Shown: one piece after another, positions 33,277 to 43,411 of the stretch
How positions within the stretch are numbered: the stretch's first letter is position 1
Layout: each line of letters opens with the position of its first letter
DNA from: Belliella alkalica
GTDB lineage: Bacteria > Bacteroidota > Bacteroidia > Cytophagales > Cyclobacteriaceae
DNA: 51,818 bases
Direction: 5' to 3'
NCBI RefSeq assembly: GCF_022549785.1
Contig: NZ_JAKZGO010000025.1
Location: 1-51,818, forward strand
Translations under genes and position numbers: made by a program
Notes under the pieces: generated by a model
Databases searched by the model: none
The model's input: the letters and a program-made list of their open reading frames with translations, nothing else
What the model was told of the DNA's origin: nothing

Positions 33277-35595
33277 ATGTCAAAAAATTTAGTGATAGTA
33301 GAGTCACCTGCCAAAGCAAAGACGATAGAAGGCTACTTGGGAAAAGATTTCAAGGTAGCTTCCAGTTATGGTCACGTACGAGATTTACCAAAAGGTGACA
33401 AAGCAATAGACATTCAAAATAAATTCAAACCAACTTATGAGGTCACTGCCGATAAAAAGGAAGTGATCAAACAATTGAAAAAACTTGTGAAGGAATCAGA
33501 AATGATTTACCTAGCAAGTGATGATGACCGCGAAGGAGAAGCCATTAGCTGGCACTTAAAAGAAGTTCTCAAGTTGAAAGATGACAACAGCAAGAGGATT
33601 GTGTTCAGAGAAATCACCAAAAATGCAATTACAAAAGCCATTGAAAACCCGAGGACTATTGATTATGACTTGGTCAATGCACAGCAAGCAAGGAGAATTT
33701 TGGACAGGTTGGTTGGTTTTGAATTATCACCTATTCTTTGGAAGAAAATCAAAGCAGGTCTATCTGCTGGTAGAGTTCAATCAGTAGCCGTTAGGCTGAT
33801 TGTAGAAAGAGAAAGAGAAGTAGAGAAATTCAGCACGAAATCTTCCTTCAAAATCACTGCGCTTTTTGATGTGGAAGGAAAAACGCTTTCTGCAGAACTT
33901 CCCAAAAAATTTGACACCCAAGAGGAGGCTGAAGAATTTCTAAAGAAATGTATTGGTGCAGACTTTAGCATCAATAGTTTAGAGAAAAAGCCAGGTAAAA
34001 AGACCCCTGCAGCACCATTTACTACCTCTACCCTACAACAAGAGGCAAGTAGAAAATTGAGTTTTTCTGTGGCACAAACCATGTCTGTAGCACAGAAGCT
34101 CTATGAGGCTGGAAAGATTACTTACATGAGGACTGATAGCACCAACCTTTCGGATGATGCAATGACAGCCGCCAAAAATGAAATCACTTCGGCATATGGT
34201 TCGGAATTCCATAAATCGAGAAAATACACCACAAAATCCGAAGGTGCGCAAGAAGCTCACGAAGCTATTCGACCAACGGATTTCTCTAAGCACGACACAT
34301 CCGGAGATAGAAACGAACAGCGTCTATATGAACTCATCTGGAAAAGAGCTATTGCCTCCCAAATGGCCGATGCAATCCTTGAAAAAACCAATGTAAGCAT
34401 TGCCATTTCTACAATGCCTCAGACACTGTCTGCAAGCGGTGAAGTGATCAAGTTTGAAGGATTTCTTAAAGTATACCTTGAAAGTACCGACGAAGAGCCG
34501 GATGATGAAGAAAGCACGGAAAAAGGCCTATTGCCTCCATTGACTGTTGGTCAGAATCTGGGATTGATCGAAATGAAAGGAAGGGAGACATTTACAAGAC
34601 CCGCTCCAAGATATACAGAAGCTTCCTTGGTGAAGAAATTAGAAGAAATGGGTATCGGTAGACCATCTACTTATGCTCCAACCATATCTACTATTCAAAA
34701 GAGAAATTATGTGATCAAAGAATCACGTGATGGAAATGAACGGAAGTATGTAGAAATGAAAATTGCAAAGGGCGAATTTAAGAAGGAAAACAAAATTGAA
34801 ATTGCAGGGGCTGACAAGAATAAATTATTTCCGACCAATATCGCTATGGTCGTAAATGACTTCTTGGTAGAACATTTCCCAAATGTGATTGATTTTACCT
34901 TCACAGCAAGAGTAGAAAAAGAATTTGATGAAATCGCCCATGGAAATCAGAATTGGGAAGATATGATCCAAAACTTCTACGGAGCATTTCATACAAGAGT
35001 AGAAGAAACAGCAAATGTGGCAAGAGCTGATGTCAATAGTTCTAGGGAAATTGGTATCGATCCAAAAACTGGAAAAATGATCATTGCAAGGCTCGGGAAA
35101 TTTGGACCATTGGTACAGATTGGTGATCAAGAGGATGAAGAAAAACAATTTGCCAGTCTTAAGAAAGGACAGTTTATAGAGAATATCACTTTAGAAGATG
35201 CATTGGAATTGTTCAAGTTACCCAGAGATGTTGGTCAATTTGAAGAAAAGAAAATTGTAGCCGCAATAGGAAGATTTGGACCTTATCTAAGACATGACAG
35301 TAAATTTGTATCACTAGGAAAAGAATACGATCCTTTGAGTATTACTGAGGACGAAGCTATTCAACTTATCAAAGACAAAAGGAAAGCTGATGCAGAGAAA
35401 CATATCAAAACCTTTGAAGAAAATGATGAAATCCAAATTCTCAATGGTCGATGGGGTCCCTATATCAAGTTTGGTAAAAACAACTTCAAAATCCCTAAGG
35501 ATAAAGAAGCTGCTGAATTGAGCTATGCCGAAACTATTGAAATTATAGAAAATCAACCTGAAAAGAAAAAAGGTAGGTTTACCAAGAAAAAGTAA
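33277..35595 (+). CDS. topA: DNA topoisomerase I
   Basis: 772 residues, type IA. The Toprim domain has VIVESPAKAKTIEGYLG (Glu9) and ASDDDREGEAI (Asp82, Asp84 region). The catalytic Tyr283 lies in ITYMRTDSTNLS. GIGRPSTYAPTI and SLVKKLEEMGIG are further family signatures. The C-terminal part has three topoisomerase C-terminal repeats with LGKFGPLVQIG, IGRFGPYLRH and NGRWGPYIKFG rather than cysteine zinc ribbons, as is common in Bacteroidota. It relaxes negative supercoils. A single gene with a terminator directly after its stop. Confidence 0.97.
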   Translation: MSKNLVIVESPAKAKTIEGYLGKDFKVASSYGHVRDLPKGDKAIDIQNKFKPTYEVTADKKEVIKQLKKLVKESEMIYLASDDDREGEAISWHLKEVLKLKDDNSKRIVFREITKNAITKAIENPRTIDYDLVNAQQARRILDRLVGFELSPILWKKIKAGLSAGRVQSVAVRLIVEREREVEKFSTKSSFKITALFDVEGKTLSAELPKKFDTQEEAEEFLKKCIGADFSINSLEKKPGKKTPAAPFTTSTLQQEASRKLSFSVAQTMSVAQKLYEAGKITYMRTDSTNLSDDAMTAAKNEITSAYGSEFHKSRKYTTKSEGAQEAHEAIRPTDFSKHDTSGDRNEQRLYELIWKRAIASQMADAILEKTNVSIAISTMPQTLSASGEVIKFEGFLKVYLESTDEEPDDEESTEKGLLPPLTVGQNLGLIEMKGRETFTRPAPRYTEASLVKKLEEMGIGRPSTYAPTISTIQKRNYVIKESRDGNERKYVEMKIAKGEFKKENKIEIAGADKNKLFPTNIAMVVNDFLVEHFPNVIDFTFTARVEKEFDEIAHGNQNWEDMIQNFYGAFHTRVEETANVARADVNSSREIGIDPKTGKMIIARLGKFGPLVQIGDQEDEEKQFASLKKGQFIENITLEDALELFKLPRDVGQFEEKKIVAAIGRFGPYLRHDSKFVSLGKEYDPLSITEDEAIQLIKDKRKADAEKHIKTFEENDEIQILNGRWGPYIKFGKNNFKIPKDKEAAELSYAETIEIIENQPEKKKGRFTKKK

Positions 35596-35598
35596 TTG

Positions 35599-35629
35599 AA
35601 AGCAGGATTTATTTCCTGCTTTTTTTTTG
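35599..35629 (+). terminator. Intrinsic terminator after topA
   Basis: AAAGCAGGA (35599-35607) and TCCTGCTTT (35614-35622) enclose a 6-base loop and are followed by a T run to about 35629, directly behind the topA stop codon. Confidence 0.88.
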
Positions 35630-35714
35630 AATTGATTGGAACTAAGTGCTACATTTTATCATCTTTGGCAAAAGAGATTTCGTAAACAATTAGAAAGTCA
35701 ATCCATTTCGGCTT

Positions 35715-36905
35715 ATGAAATTTACAAGAGCATTACTTACTGTCCTATTTTTCTTTAATTTTTCGATTTCCTATTGCCAAATAACGTTGAAAGGAATTGT
35801 TGAAAATGCTGAAAACCTAACACCAATTCCTTATGCAATGGTATTTTTGACAAATACGAGTATTGGTACTGTAAGTGATTCTGTTGGAAAGTTTACACTG
35901 GATATCCCTGATGGAAAGCATGAATTGATTATCAAAACATTGGGTTTTTTGACTTTGAATTTTGAGTTTGACCACAATGATATTCAAAAAAGATTATATC
36001 GGTTTCAATTAGTAGCAGATGATATGGAGTTATCTGAATTGGAAGTAAATTCAGTTAGAGACAAAGCTTGGTACAGTAATCTAGAAATCTTCAAAAGGTA
36101 TTTTATTGGTACAAGTTCGAATTCATTCAAGACAACTCTTAAAAACCCTACCAAGCTTATTTTGGATGACCAATCTATTCCGAGAACGCTATTAGCAAAA
36201 GCTAATGAAGCTATAGAGATTGAAAATATCAACTTGGGCTACAGGATTAAATACATTTTGCAGAGTTTTGAATATTCAAAATCAAATTTTAGGGTTTTTT
36301 ATGGAGGTTATGCCCTTTTTACATCTGACTCTACCCTTTCTCGGAGAAAACAAAAACAAGTAGAAAAAAATAGAGAAACCGCGTACTTTGGGAGCTCGAT
36401 GCACTTTCTGAGAGCTGTTTATCAAAATAAGGTTGAAGAAGAAGGCTTCTTGGTAAGAAGGCTAAGGAAGATACCAAATATTAACAGACCTGATGAAGAG
36501 GAGCTGAACGCTGTGGCAGAGAACTTCAGGCTAGGACGTCCGACTCCTTATACTTTTGAGGAATATGCAAGACTGAAAAAATTACCCAAGACAATTGATA
36601 CCTTAGATGAAAAGCCCATTGATTTGAGTAACTTCATAGAAGAATCTGAAGATGGAAAAAAGATTTTGAAGTTTGAGGATTATCTTCAAGTTATCTATCA
36701 AAAAGCTAAGCCGGACCAAAATTATCCTAATGCAAACAAATTAACCAACCAAGAAAGTTTGATCCATTTTATAAATGGGAAAATAGAAATTTACGAAAAC
36801 GGGAGCTTTTCGCCTCCTTATGACCTCTTGTTTGAAGGGTATATGGGATGGGTTAAAATTGGTGATATGCTACCATTAGACTATTATCCAAACGATTCAA
36901 AATGA
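35715..36905 (+). CDS. Secreted protein with carboxypeptidase-regulatory-like (CarboxypepD_reg) domain
   Basis: 396 residues. A signal peptide (KFTRALLTVLFFFNFSISYC) is followed by a beta-sandwich at about 23-110: ITLKGIVENAENLTPIPYAM, GTVSDSVGKFTLDIPDGKHE and IIKTLGF, as found at the N-terminus of SusC proteins. The remaining ~280 residues are charged and unassigned; they resemble other Bacteroidota carboxypeptidase-like regulatory-domain proteins. The stop overlaps the start of the sirtuin gene by four bases (ATGA), so the two are translationally coupled, an odd pairing of an exported protein with a cytoplasmic deacylase. Confidence 0.84.
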   Translation: MKFTRALLTVLFFFNFSISYCQITLKGIVENAENLTPIPYAMVFLTNTSIGTVSDSVGKFTLDIPDGKHELIIKTLGFLTLNFEFDHNDIQKRLYRFQLVADDMELSELEVNSVRDKAWYSNLEIFKRYFIGTSSNSFKTTLKNPTKLILDDQSIPRTLLAKANEAIEIENINLGYRIKYILQSFEYSKSNFRVFYGGYALFTSDSTLSRRKQKQVEKNRETAYFGSSMHFLRAVYQNKVEEEGFLVRRLRKIPNINRPDEEELNAVAENFRLGRPTPYTFEEYARLKKLPKTIDTLDEKPIDLSNFIEESEDGKKILKFEDYLQVIYQKAKPDQNYPNANKLTNQESLIHFINGKIEIYENGSFSPPYDLLFEGYMGWVKIGDMLPLDYYPNDSK

Positions 36906-37597
36906 AAAAGAAATTAGTGGTACTTACAGGTGCCGGAATATCTGCTGAAAGTGGAATAGCAACCTTTCGCGACAGTAATGGTCTTTGGGAGGGTCATAAT
37001 GTCATGGATGTAGCTTCCCCAGAAGGCTGGAGGAAAGATCGGGGATTAGTCTTGGATTTTTATAACCAAAGAAGAAAGCAGGCACTGAATGCAACGCCGA
37101 ATGAAGCCCATTTGGAATTGGCCATGCTGGAGAAATACTTTGATGTCACGATCATCACTCAAAACGTAGACAATTTACACGAGAAAGCTGGCTCAAGCAA
37201 AGTAATCCACCTCCACGGGGAGTTGTTCAAATCCCAAAGTAGTATGGATCCTTCATTGGTATATGAAATGGATAGTTGGGAATTAAAGATTGGAGATAAA
37301 TGTGAGAAAGGAAGCCAATTGAGACCTTTTATAGTTTGGTTTGGGGAGATGGTACCGATGATAGAGCCAGCCATCGACATCGTAAGCGATGCTGATATTT
37401 TTGCGGTGATAGGAACATCGCTTCTTGTGTATCCAGCTGCTGGCTTGCTTCAATATGCTCCAAAATCAAGCATAAAATATATCATTGATGTAAAAATCCC
37501 AGATGTTGGTAACATCCATAAGCTCTATCCTATTGAAGGTCTTGCTTCTGTGGGAACGAAAAAAATGGCCAAGGAGATTGTTGGAAAATACACTTGA
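36902..37597 (+). CDS. cobB: Sir2-family NAD-dependent deacylase (SIRT5/CobB-like)
   Basis: 231 residues. GAGISAESGIATFRDSNGLW is the NAD-binding start, TQNVDNLHEKAG the ribose site and His105 (HLHGEL) the catalytic base. Tyr54 and Arg57 (FYNQRR) match the YxxR pair that selects succinyl/malonyl-lysine in SIRT5-type enzymes. The zinc-binding region carries a single cysteine instead of the usual four, as in many Bacteroidota sirtuins. It is coupled to the upstream secreted-protein gene by an ATGA overlap. It likely removes acyl groups from metabolic enzymes. Confidence 0.92.
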   Translation: MKKKLVVLTGAGISAESGIATFRDSNGLWEGHNVMDVASPEGWRKDRGLVLDFYNQRRKQALNATPNEAHLELAMLEKYFDVTIITQNVDNLHEKAGSSKVIHLHGELFKSQSSMDPSLVYEMDSWELKIGDKCEKGSQLRPFIVWFGEMVPMIEPAIDIVSDADIFAVIGTSLLVYPAAGLLQYAPKSSIKYIIDVKIPDVGNIHKLYPIEGLASVGTKKMAKEIVGKYT

Positions 37598-37676
37598 TGT
37601 TGAATTCAATGATAAAACCAATTTTGGATAAAAGGATAAGAAGGTTTCCAATATTTGAAATTGAAGAGGAAAAACT

Positions 37677-37710
37677 AAAAAAGGTGGATCAAGCTTGATC
37701 CACCTTTTTT
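37677..37710. terminator. 34-bp perfect palindromic terminator
   Basis: AAAAAAGGTGGATCAAG (37677-37693) is followed by its exact complement (37694-37710). It lies between the convergent sirtuin and GH3 genes and marks the 3' end of the polysaccharide locus; it can terminate in both directions. Confidence 0.92.
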
Positions 37711-37721
37711 AGTTTTAAACC

Positions 37722-40010
37722 CTATTTCCAATTTATCTTTGCAGATTTGACGTCTCTAGAATTTCCACCAATCATGATCTCAAATTCACCTGGTTCAAAG
37801 ACAAAATCTATATCGTAATTATAGAATTTTAAATCTTCTTTTGTCAGCTCAAAAGTAATGGTTTTTGATTCTCCTGCCTTTAACTTGACTTTTTGGAATC
37901 CCTTCAATTCTTTTACTGGGCGTGTTATTGAGCCCACCAAGTCGCGCACATAGAGCTGCACTACTTCTGCACCATCAAATTCTCCAGTATTCTTCAATTC
38001 AATACTAGCAGTTAACTTTTGCTCACCTTCAAGATCTGCTGCGCTTAATTTGATATCACTATAATCGAATGAGGTATAGCTCAATCCAAAACCAAATGGA
38101 TATAGAGGGTCATTGGAAACATCTAGATAATTTGACCTAAACTTTTGGAACCACTCTCCTTCCGGCAATGGACGACCAGTATTTTTGTGGTTATAAAAAA
38201 TAGGTACTTGACCTACATTCTGCGGAAATGTGGCAGTCAATTTCCCAGATGGGTTTACATCTCCAAAGAGGACATCAGCAATCGCATCACCTGCTTCACT
38301 TCCTGCAAACCATACATTCAAGATAGCCGGTACATTTTCAGATTCCCATTTGATCGCCAAAGGCCTACCTGTAAACATCACCATGATCACTGGCTTACCC
38401 GTTTTCAACAAAGCTTTCATAAGATTTCTTTGGTTTTCAGGAATTTCTATATCCGATCGACTTGATGCCTCACCGCTCATTTCGGCAGACTCGCCCATAG
38501 CAGCAATTATAACATCTGCGTTCTTTGCTGCTGCAAGAGCTTCTTTGATCATTTCTTCTTCTGGCCTATCGTCGCGATAGGTAGGTTTCCCAAAAATACT
38601 TACCCTAGATTCCAAAACAGAATCAGAAGTAATATTTGAACCCCTTGCATAGACTACTTTTGCTTTGTCTTCAACTGCATTCTCAAGTCCTTCTCTCAGG
38701 GAAATCGCTTTTTCAAAATTCCCTGCTACACTCCAAGTTCCTGCCATATTTTCTTTATTGTCGGCCATAGGACCAATGAGAGCAATGGTACTTTCTCTTT
38801 TGATAGGAAGAATATTATTCTCATTTTTTAGTAATACGAATGTTTGAGAAGCAATTTCCCTTGCTGTTTTTCTATGTTCAGCATTGAACACATCTCTTTT
38901 TGATCTTTCTGGATCGGCATACTTGTAAGGATCTTCAAAAAGCCCAAGTTTGAACTTTGCTATCAAAATTCTCCGCACCGCTTCATCAATTTGGTTTTGA
39001 GAGACCTTGCCTTCTTCCAGTGATTTCTCCAAAGTCGTCAAAAATCCTTCCCCAACCATATCCATTTCAACCCCGGCTTTTAGAGCCATCGCTGATACTT
39101 CCTTCAGATTTCCCATACCATGATCTATCATTTCATTGATTGCAGTGTAGTCTGTGACTACAAATCCATTGAAGCCCCACTGATCTCTTAGTAAGTCTGT
39201 CATCAACCATTTGTTGCCACTGGCTGGAATACCATCTATATCGTTGAAAGAAGTCATCACAGTACCAACACCAGCTTCTACAGCAGCTTTGTATGGCAAA
39301 AAATATTCATTGAACATCCGCTGTCTGCTCATGTCTACTGAGTTATAATCTCTGCCAGCTTCTGGAGCTCCATACAAAGCGAAATGCTTCACACATGCCA
39401 TGATGGTATTCTCTAAAGTCAAGTCATCACCTTGGTAACCTTTAATCATTGCTTTGGCTATTTGGGCACCAAGAAAGGGATCTTCACCATTTCCTTCAGA
39501 TACTCGCCCCCATCGTGGATCTCTAGATACATCTACCATAGGTGAAAATGTCCAATTGATCCCATCCGCACTTGCTTCTATAGCAGCTATTCTAGCACTT
39601 TTCTCTACCAATTCCATATCCCAAGAACTTGATAAACCCAAAGGGATTGGAAACAACGTCTCATATCCATGGATCACATCCATCCCAAATAGCAATGGAA
39701 TCTTCAATCTACTTTCCTCAACTGCTATTCTTTGCACTTCTCTGATTTTTGAAGCGGATTTCAAGTTGAATAATCCTCCTACTTTACCCTGTTTGATCTT
39801 TTCGGCTATATTGGAGCTTTCTGCTTGTCCTGTGGTAATATCTCCAGCTGCTGGTAAATTCAATTGACCCAACTTTTCTTCCAAGGTCATCAGTGATAGA
39901 ACGGAATCTGCTCTCGAGGAATAGTAATCTTCCTGATTATTGGCAACATTCGAACAAGAACTGAATATACCTCCAAGTACTAAAAGGAACACTGCATATT
40001 TTTTCATCAT
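37722..40010 (-). CDS. GH3 beta-glucosidase lipoprotein
   Basis: 762 residues, BglX-like. The lipoprotein signal ends at FSSC (residue 19). The GH3 N-terminal barrel covers ~30-340, with KHFALYGAPEAGRDYNSVDM and the nucleophile Asp287 in NGFVVTDYTA. The GH3 C-terminal domain lies at ~400-620 and a fibronectin-III-like domain at ~670-750. It releases glucose from beta-linked oligosaccharides. In this locus the likely substrate is sophoro-oligosaccharides made by the GH144 enzymes upstream (inference). It is the last gene of the utilization locus, 54 bases after the first GH144 gene. Tandem ATGs start the frame. Confidence 0.93.
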   Translation of the reverse strand: MMKKYAVFLLVLGGIFSSCSNVANNQEDYYSSRADSVLSLMTLEEKLGQLNLPAAGDITTGQAESSNIAEKIKQGKVGGLFNLKSASKIREVQRIAVEESRLKIPLLFGMDVIHGYETLFPIPLGLSSSWDMELVEKSARIAAIEASADGINWTFSPMVDVSRDPRWGRVSEGNGEDPFLGAQIAKAMIKGYQGDDLTLENTIMACVKHFALYGAPEAGRDYNSVDMSRQRMFNEYFLPYKAAVEAGVGTVMTSFNDIDGIPASGNKWLMTDLLRDQWGFNGFVVTDYTAINEMIDHGMGNLKEVSAMALKAGVEMDMVGEGFLTTLEKSLEEGKVSQNQIDEAVRRILIAKFKLGLFEDPYKYADPERSKRDVFNAEHRKTAREIASQTFVLLKNENNILPIKRESTIALIGPMADNKENMAGTWSVAGNFEKAISLREGLENAVEDKAKVVYARGSNITSDSVLESRVSIFGKPTYRDDRPEEEMIKEALAAAKNADVIIAAMGESAEMSGEASSRSDIEIPENQRNLMKALLKTGKPVIMVMFTGRPLAIKWESENVPAILNVWFAGSEAGDAIADVLFGDVNPSGKLTATFPQNVGQVPIFYNHKNTGRPLPEGEWFQKFRSNYLDVSNDPLYPFGFGLSYTSFDYSDIKLSAADLEGEQKLTASIELKNTGEFDGAEVVQLYVRDLVGSITRPVKELKGFQKVKLKAGESKTITFELTKEDLKFYNYDIDFVFEPGEFEIMIGGNSRDVKSAKINWK

Positions 40011-40064
40011 AATTGTATTATTTTTCTGAGATCCTCAATTTTATCCTTTCGCATTTTTACTCGG

Positions 40065-41426
40065 TCATTTCAGGTTTGGACTTTCAAACCCTAATTTTCC
40101 CAATCCAACTTTGATTTCAGGTGACGACATAAACAAATCCCAAAGCAAACCAGTACGGTGGTTCTCTATCATTACCACTATTGGTCCTTGGTCAATAGCC
40201 AGATACCTTTGAGGAAACCAATCTTCTGTTTCGCTAAATGCATCATAGAAACCATATTTTCCAAACAACTTTTCTCCATATTCTTCATACCAAAACCGCA
40301 TCGCTTCCATACTGGGCTCAGGTGTATATGGAAATGAAGAAAGTGCAGCTGTAGGAGAAATAACCCCTTTGTCTTTATTTTCTCCGGGTGCATGTGCAGC
40401 ATATCCATTGACAGAATAGCTCGCTGTCAATCCCCAAGAATTTGAACCATAGCCTTCATAACCATTTGGATTCTCGATGCACCATGCACGATTTGCCAAA
40501 GTGTGGTTTACATTATGCCTCCAATAGTCTGCATATTGATCTTTTAGTCCTCTAGGATCCAAAGCCAAAAAAGAATAATGTGCCCAGAACATCGGACCAC
40601 CCAACTCTTCAGCACCATTATGCTTCAATTCCAATAGATGTCCATAGGGCTCTGTTTCTTTTTTAATAGCTCCTTTTCTCGCCCATCCTTCATGATACAA
40701 TATTGAGTCGATTGTGTATGTTGGTGAAGAAGCTGCAAGAACATAGGCTATCATCGTTTCATCATATCCTCGCAATCCATGATTCATTTTGAATTCAATA
40801 TTTGGAGACCAATGCCATAGCAAAACATTTTCATCTTTGGCTTTGTACCATGACCACTCCATCTCCTCGTAGAGTTGCGTAATTTTATTGGCCATTGTCT
40901 TTTCTTCTTCATTTCCATCTTGGAAATACTGCCTAACTGTCAACAATCCCTGAATCAAAAATGCAGATTCTACAACATCCCCTCCATCATCATTCGCTCC
41001 AAAAGGCTTGACTTTACCTGTCTCACCATGTATCCAGTGAGACCAAATTCCGTGAAACCTATCGGCTTTTCCCAAATAATCTACGATATGATTTAATCTA
41101 TCAAATCCTTCTTTTCGAGTGATAAAACCTCTCTCAATACCAACCAAAATAGCCATGATACCAAATCCAGAACCACCTGTAGTCACTACATTTTGATCGT
41201 TTTCAGGATACTCCCCATCCATGTGAATCCTTTCCCTTGCCAAACCAGATGTTGGCTCTGCACCTTCCCAGAAATATTGGAAAGTACGGTATTGAACTAA
41301 AGTCATTAATGAATCATCGGAAATTCTTGTTGATTCAAGGTCAGTCATTTCTTGCTTTTTATTCTTTTGATTGCAAGAAGCCGCAAAAAATAAAATTGAT
41401 AGTATTGCTAAACTTAATTTCTTCAT
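40065..41426 (-). CDS. GH144-type (glucoamylase-family domain) lipoprotein
   Basis: 453 residues. The lipoprotein signal ends at AASC (residue 19). The whole mature protein is one (alpha/alpha)6-type catalytic domain (glycoamylase Pfam family, GH144), with GGSGFGIMAILVGIERGFIT, ADRFHGIWSHWI, DDGGDVVESAFLIQGLLT and IDQGPIVVMIENHRTGLLW. Characterised GH144 members are endo-beta-1,2-glucanases. It shares nearly all these blocks with the next gene upstream, so the pair looks like a duplication. It lies 14 bases from that gene. It is probably anchored at the outer or inner membrane face and makes oligosaccharides for the GH3 enzyme. Confidence 0.9.
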   Translation of the reverse strand: MKKLSLAILSILFFAASCNQKNKKQEMTDLESTRISDDSLMTLVQYRTFQYFWEGAEPTSGLARERIHMDGEYPENDQNVVTTGGSGFGIMAILVGIERGFITRKEGFDRLNHIVDYLGKADRFHGIWSHWIHGETGKVKPFGANDDGGDVVESAFLIQGLLTVRQYFQDGNEEEKTMANKITQLYEEMEWSWYKAKDENVLLWHWSPNIEFKMNHGLRGYDETMIAYVLAASSPTYTIDSILYHEGWARKGAIKKETEPYGHLLELKHNGAEELGGPMFWAHYSFLALDPRGLKDQYADYWRHNVNHTLANRAWCIENPNGYEGYGSNSWGLTASYSVNGYAAHAPGENKDKGVISPTAALSSFPYTPEPSMEAMRFWYEEYGEKLFGKYGFYDAFSETEDWFPQRYLAIDQGPIVVMIENHRTGLLWDLFMSSPEIKVGLGKLGFESPNLK

Positions 41427-41440
41427 TTTGTTTGGGTGAT

Positions 41441-43411
41441 TTAATAACTAAAATTCAATTTATCTAAACCTGCTTTGACTTCTTCATCTTTCATGAACAA
41501 ATCCCAAAGCAAGGCTGTCCTATAATTTTCTATCATCAATATAATTGGCCCTTGATCTATTGCCAGGTAAGAATCTGCAAACCAATTTTCTGTCAGGTTA
41601 AAGGCATCATAAAAACCATAATCACCCCAAAGCTTATTTCCTACTTTGTAGTAAAAAAACTCGAGTGCTTTAATGGATTCCGTAGGTAGGTATGGCATAG
41701 AAGAAAGTGCAGCAGTTGGGGTAATCACTCCTCTGTCGTTCAATGGTGAATGTGCAGAATATCCTTCATGATTATCACTAGCCGTGAGTCCCCAAGAGTT
41801 TTCATTATACCCAGCATAATCCAAAGGATTAGTTATGGAATACATTCTGTTGATGTATGTATGATGCTTGCTTTGTTTCCAATAATCAGCATACTGATCT
41901 GATAGATTCCTTGGATCTAGCCCTAAAAATGAATAATGAGAAAAGAACATTGGGCCTCCAAAATCTTCCCCCAGTGGTAATTCTACATTGTAAAATCTAT
42001 TTCCGTTTCGCATTGAGCCATTTCTAGCCCAACCTGAATCATAAACTCGTTTGCTAATTGGATATGTAGGTGAAGCAGCTGCAAGGACGTAGGTAATAAG
42101 TGATTCATTATATCCAGAAATCCTCAGGTCCATCGCCCATTGATGCTCTGGAGACCAATGCCAATAAAGCACATCTTGATTTCCTCTAGTATACCAGCTC
42201 CACTCCACTTCTTCCCATATTTTTGTAATCTTTTCTTGTATTGCTTTTTCCAAAGGGTTCGAATCGTCCAAATACTGCCTTGCTGTGAGTAAGCCTTGAA
42301 TCATCAATGCTGTTTCTACCAAATCTCCTCCATTATCGAATTCCGAGAAGGGTAAAGCTCTGCCTGTATTTCCATCTATCCAATGTGACCATGCTCCATG
42401 AAATCTATCGGCATTATCCAAAAAGTTTACAATCTTGGAAATCCTTTCTATCCCTTGCTGCCTGCTAATAAAACCTCTCTCAATACCCACCAAAATAGCC
42501 ATCACACCAAACCCTGAACCACCTACAGTCACCAAATTGCCAGAAGTATTTCTCTCTCGAGCCATGCCACTATTTGGATGAGCAAAATCCCAAAAATACC
42601 TAAAAGTTTGCTCTTGGACTTTAGTCAACAAATCATCTATAGGTAATCTTGGAAAAACATCCTCCTCCGACGCTCTTGTATAAAAATCAATTACTACCCT
42701 TTCTTTTAAATCTCCATCTTCACTTTTCAGCCCAGGTTCAATGATGAATTGATATTTTGCAAAATAATCTAGAGGTGTTGTAGGCTTTAAAAAAACAAAA
42801 ACCTCATTTATTGATTCAACCTCTAACTTAACACTTGAGTTACCTTCTATTTTAAAGATGTTTTCAAAATTTTGATTCTTGTCTATAACACTTGAAAACC
42901 TTGCTACTATTATAGAAGACGTATATGCATCTATATACTTACCTGAGCTAGTCCTTTTTGATCCAAAAAGATCAATAGACTCTATTTCCACTCCACTTTT
43001 TATCGTTTGAAAAGTTATCTCAGTATGAGAAACAAGCTCTCCATTAGTACCTTTTAATCCCACAAATTCAATTCTATAAATAGAGTTTTGCTGCAATAAG
43101 CCGTCTGGATATATAATGATTTCTCTATTATTTGATACAAGGCTTAATGAAAAATTTACATCTTCAAAAGCAGATTGACCCATTACAGACAATTTGATGT
43201 TGTTTTGTGTCGAAGCAGCATCTATTGCCCCTGAAAAACGAAAAACTAAAGGTTTATCAAGTGGAATATCTTGGTAAACTAAACTGTTTACTATTGGAGT
43301 ACTATTATCGATTAGAAAGTCGGTAAGGATAATATTTGGTAATTCCTTATTTTCTTTACATGAAAAAAGAAGAAGAATAAATAATGGCAGGTAAAATTTT
43401 GAAATATTCAT
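41441..43411 (-). CDS. GH144-type lipoprotein with N-terminal Ig-like domains
   Basis: 656 residues. The lipoprotein signal ends LFSC (residue 18). Residues ~25-130 form an Ig-like (Big_5-type) domain (KPLVFRFSGAIDAASTQNNI, YRIEFVGLKGTNGE), and ~140-245 appear to form a second such domain. The GH144-like catalytic domain occupies ~265-656, with GGSGFGVMAILVGIERGFIS, ADRFHGAWSHWIDGNTG and IDQGPIILMIENYRTALLWD. The added domains probably extend the enzyme from the membrane or bind glycan. It lies 14 bases upstream of its shorter paralogue and 96 bases downstream of the LamG gene. Confidence 0.9.
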   Translation of the reverse strand: MNISKFYLPLFILLLFSCKENKELPNIILTDFLIDNSTPIVNSLVYQDIPLDKPLVFRFSGAIDAASTQNNIKLSVMGQSAFEDVNFSLSLVSNNREIIIYPDGLLQQNSIYRIEFVGLKGTNGELVSHTEITFQTIKSGVEIESIDLFGSKRTSSGKYIDAYTSSIIVARFSSVIDKNQNFENIFKIEGNSSVKLEVESINEVFVFLKPTTPLDYFAKYQFIIEPGLKSEDGDLKERVVIDFYTRASEEDVFPRLPIDDLLTKVQEQTFRYFWDFAHPNSGMARERNTSGNLVTVGGSGFGVMAILVGIERGFISRQQGIERISKIVNFLDNADRFHGAWSHWIDGNTGRALPFSEFDNGGDLVETALMIQGLLTARQYLDDSNPLEKAIQEKITKIWEEVEWSWYTRGNQDVLYWHWSPEHQWAMDLRISGYNESLITYVLAAASPTYPISKRVYDSGWARNGSMRNGNRFYNVELPLGEDFGGPMFFSHYSFLGLDPRNLSDQYADYWKQSKHHTYINRMYSITNPLDYAGYNENSWGLTASDNHEGYSAHSPLNDRGVITPTAALSSMPYLPTESIKALEFFYYKVGNKLWGDYGFYDAFNLTENWFADSYLAIDQGPIILMIENYRTALLWDLFMKDEEVKAGLDKLNFSY

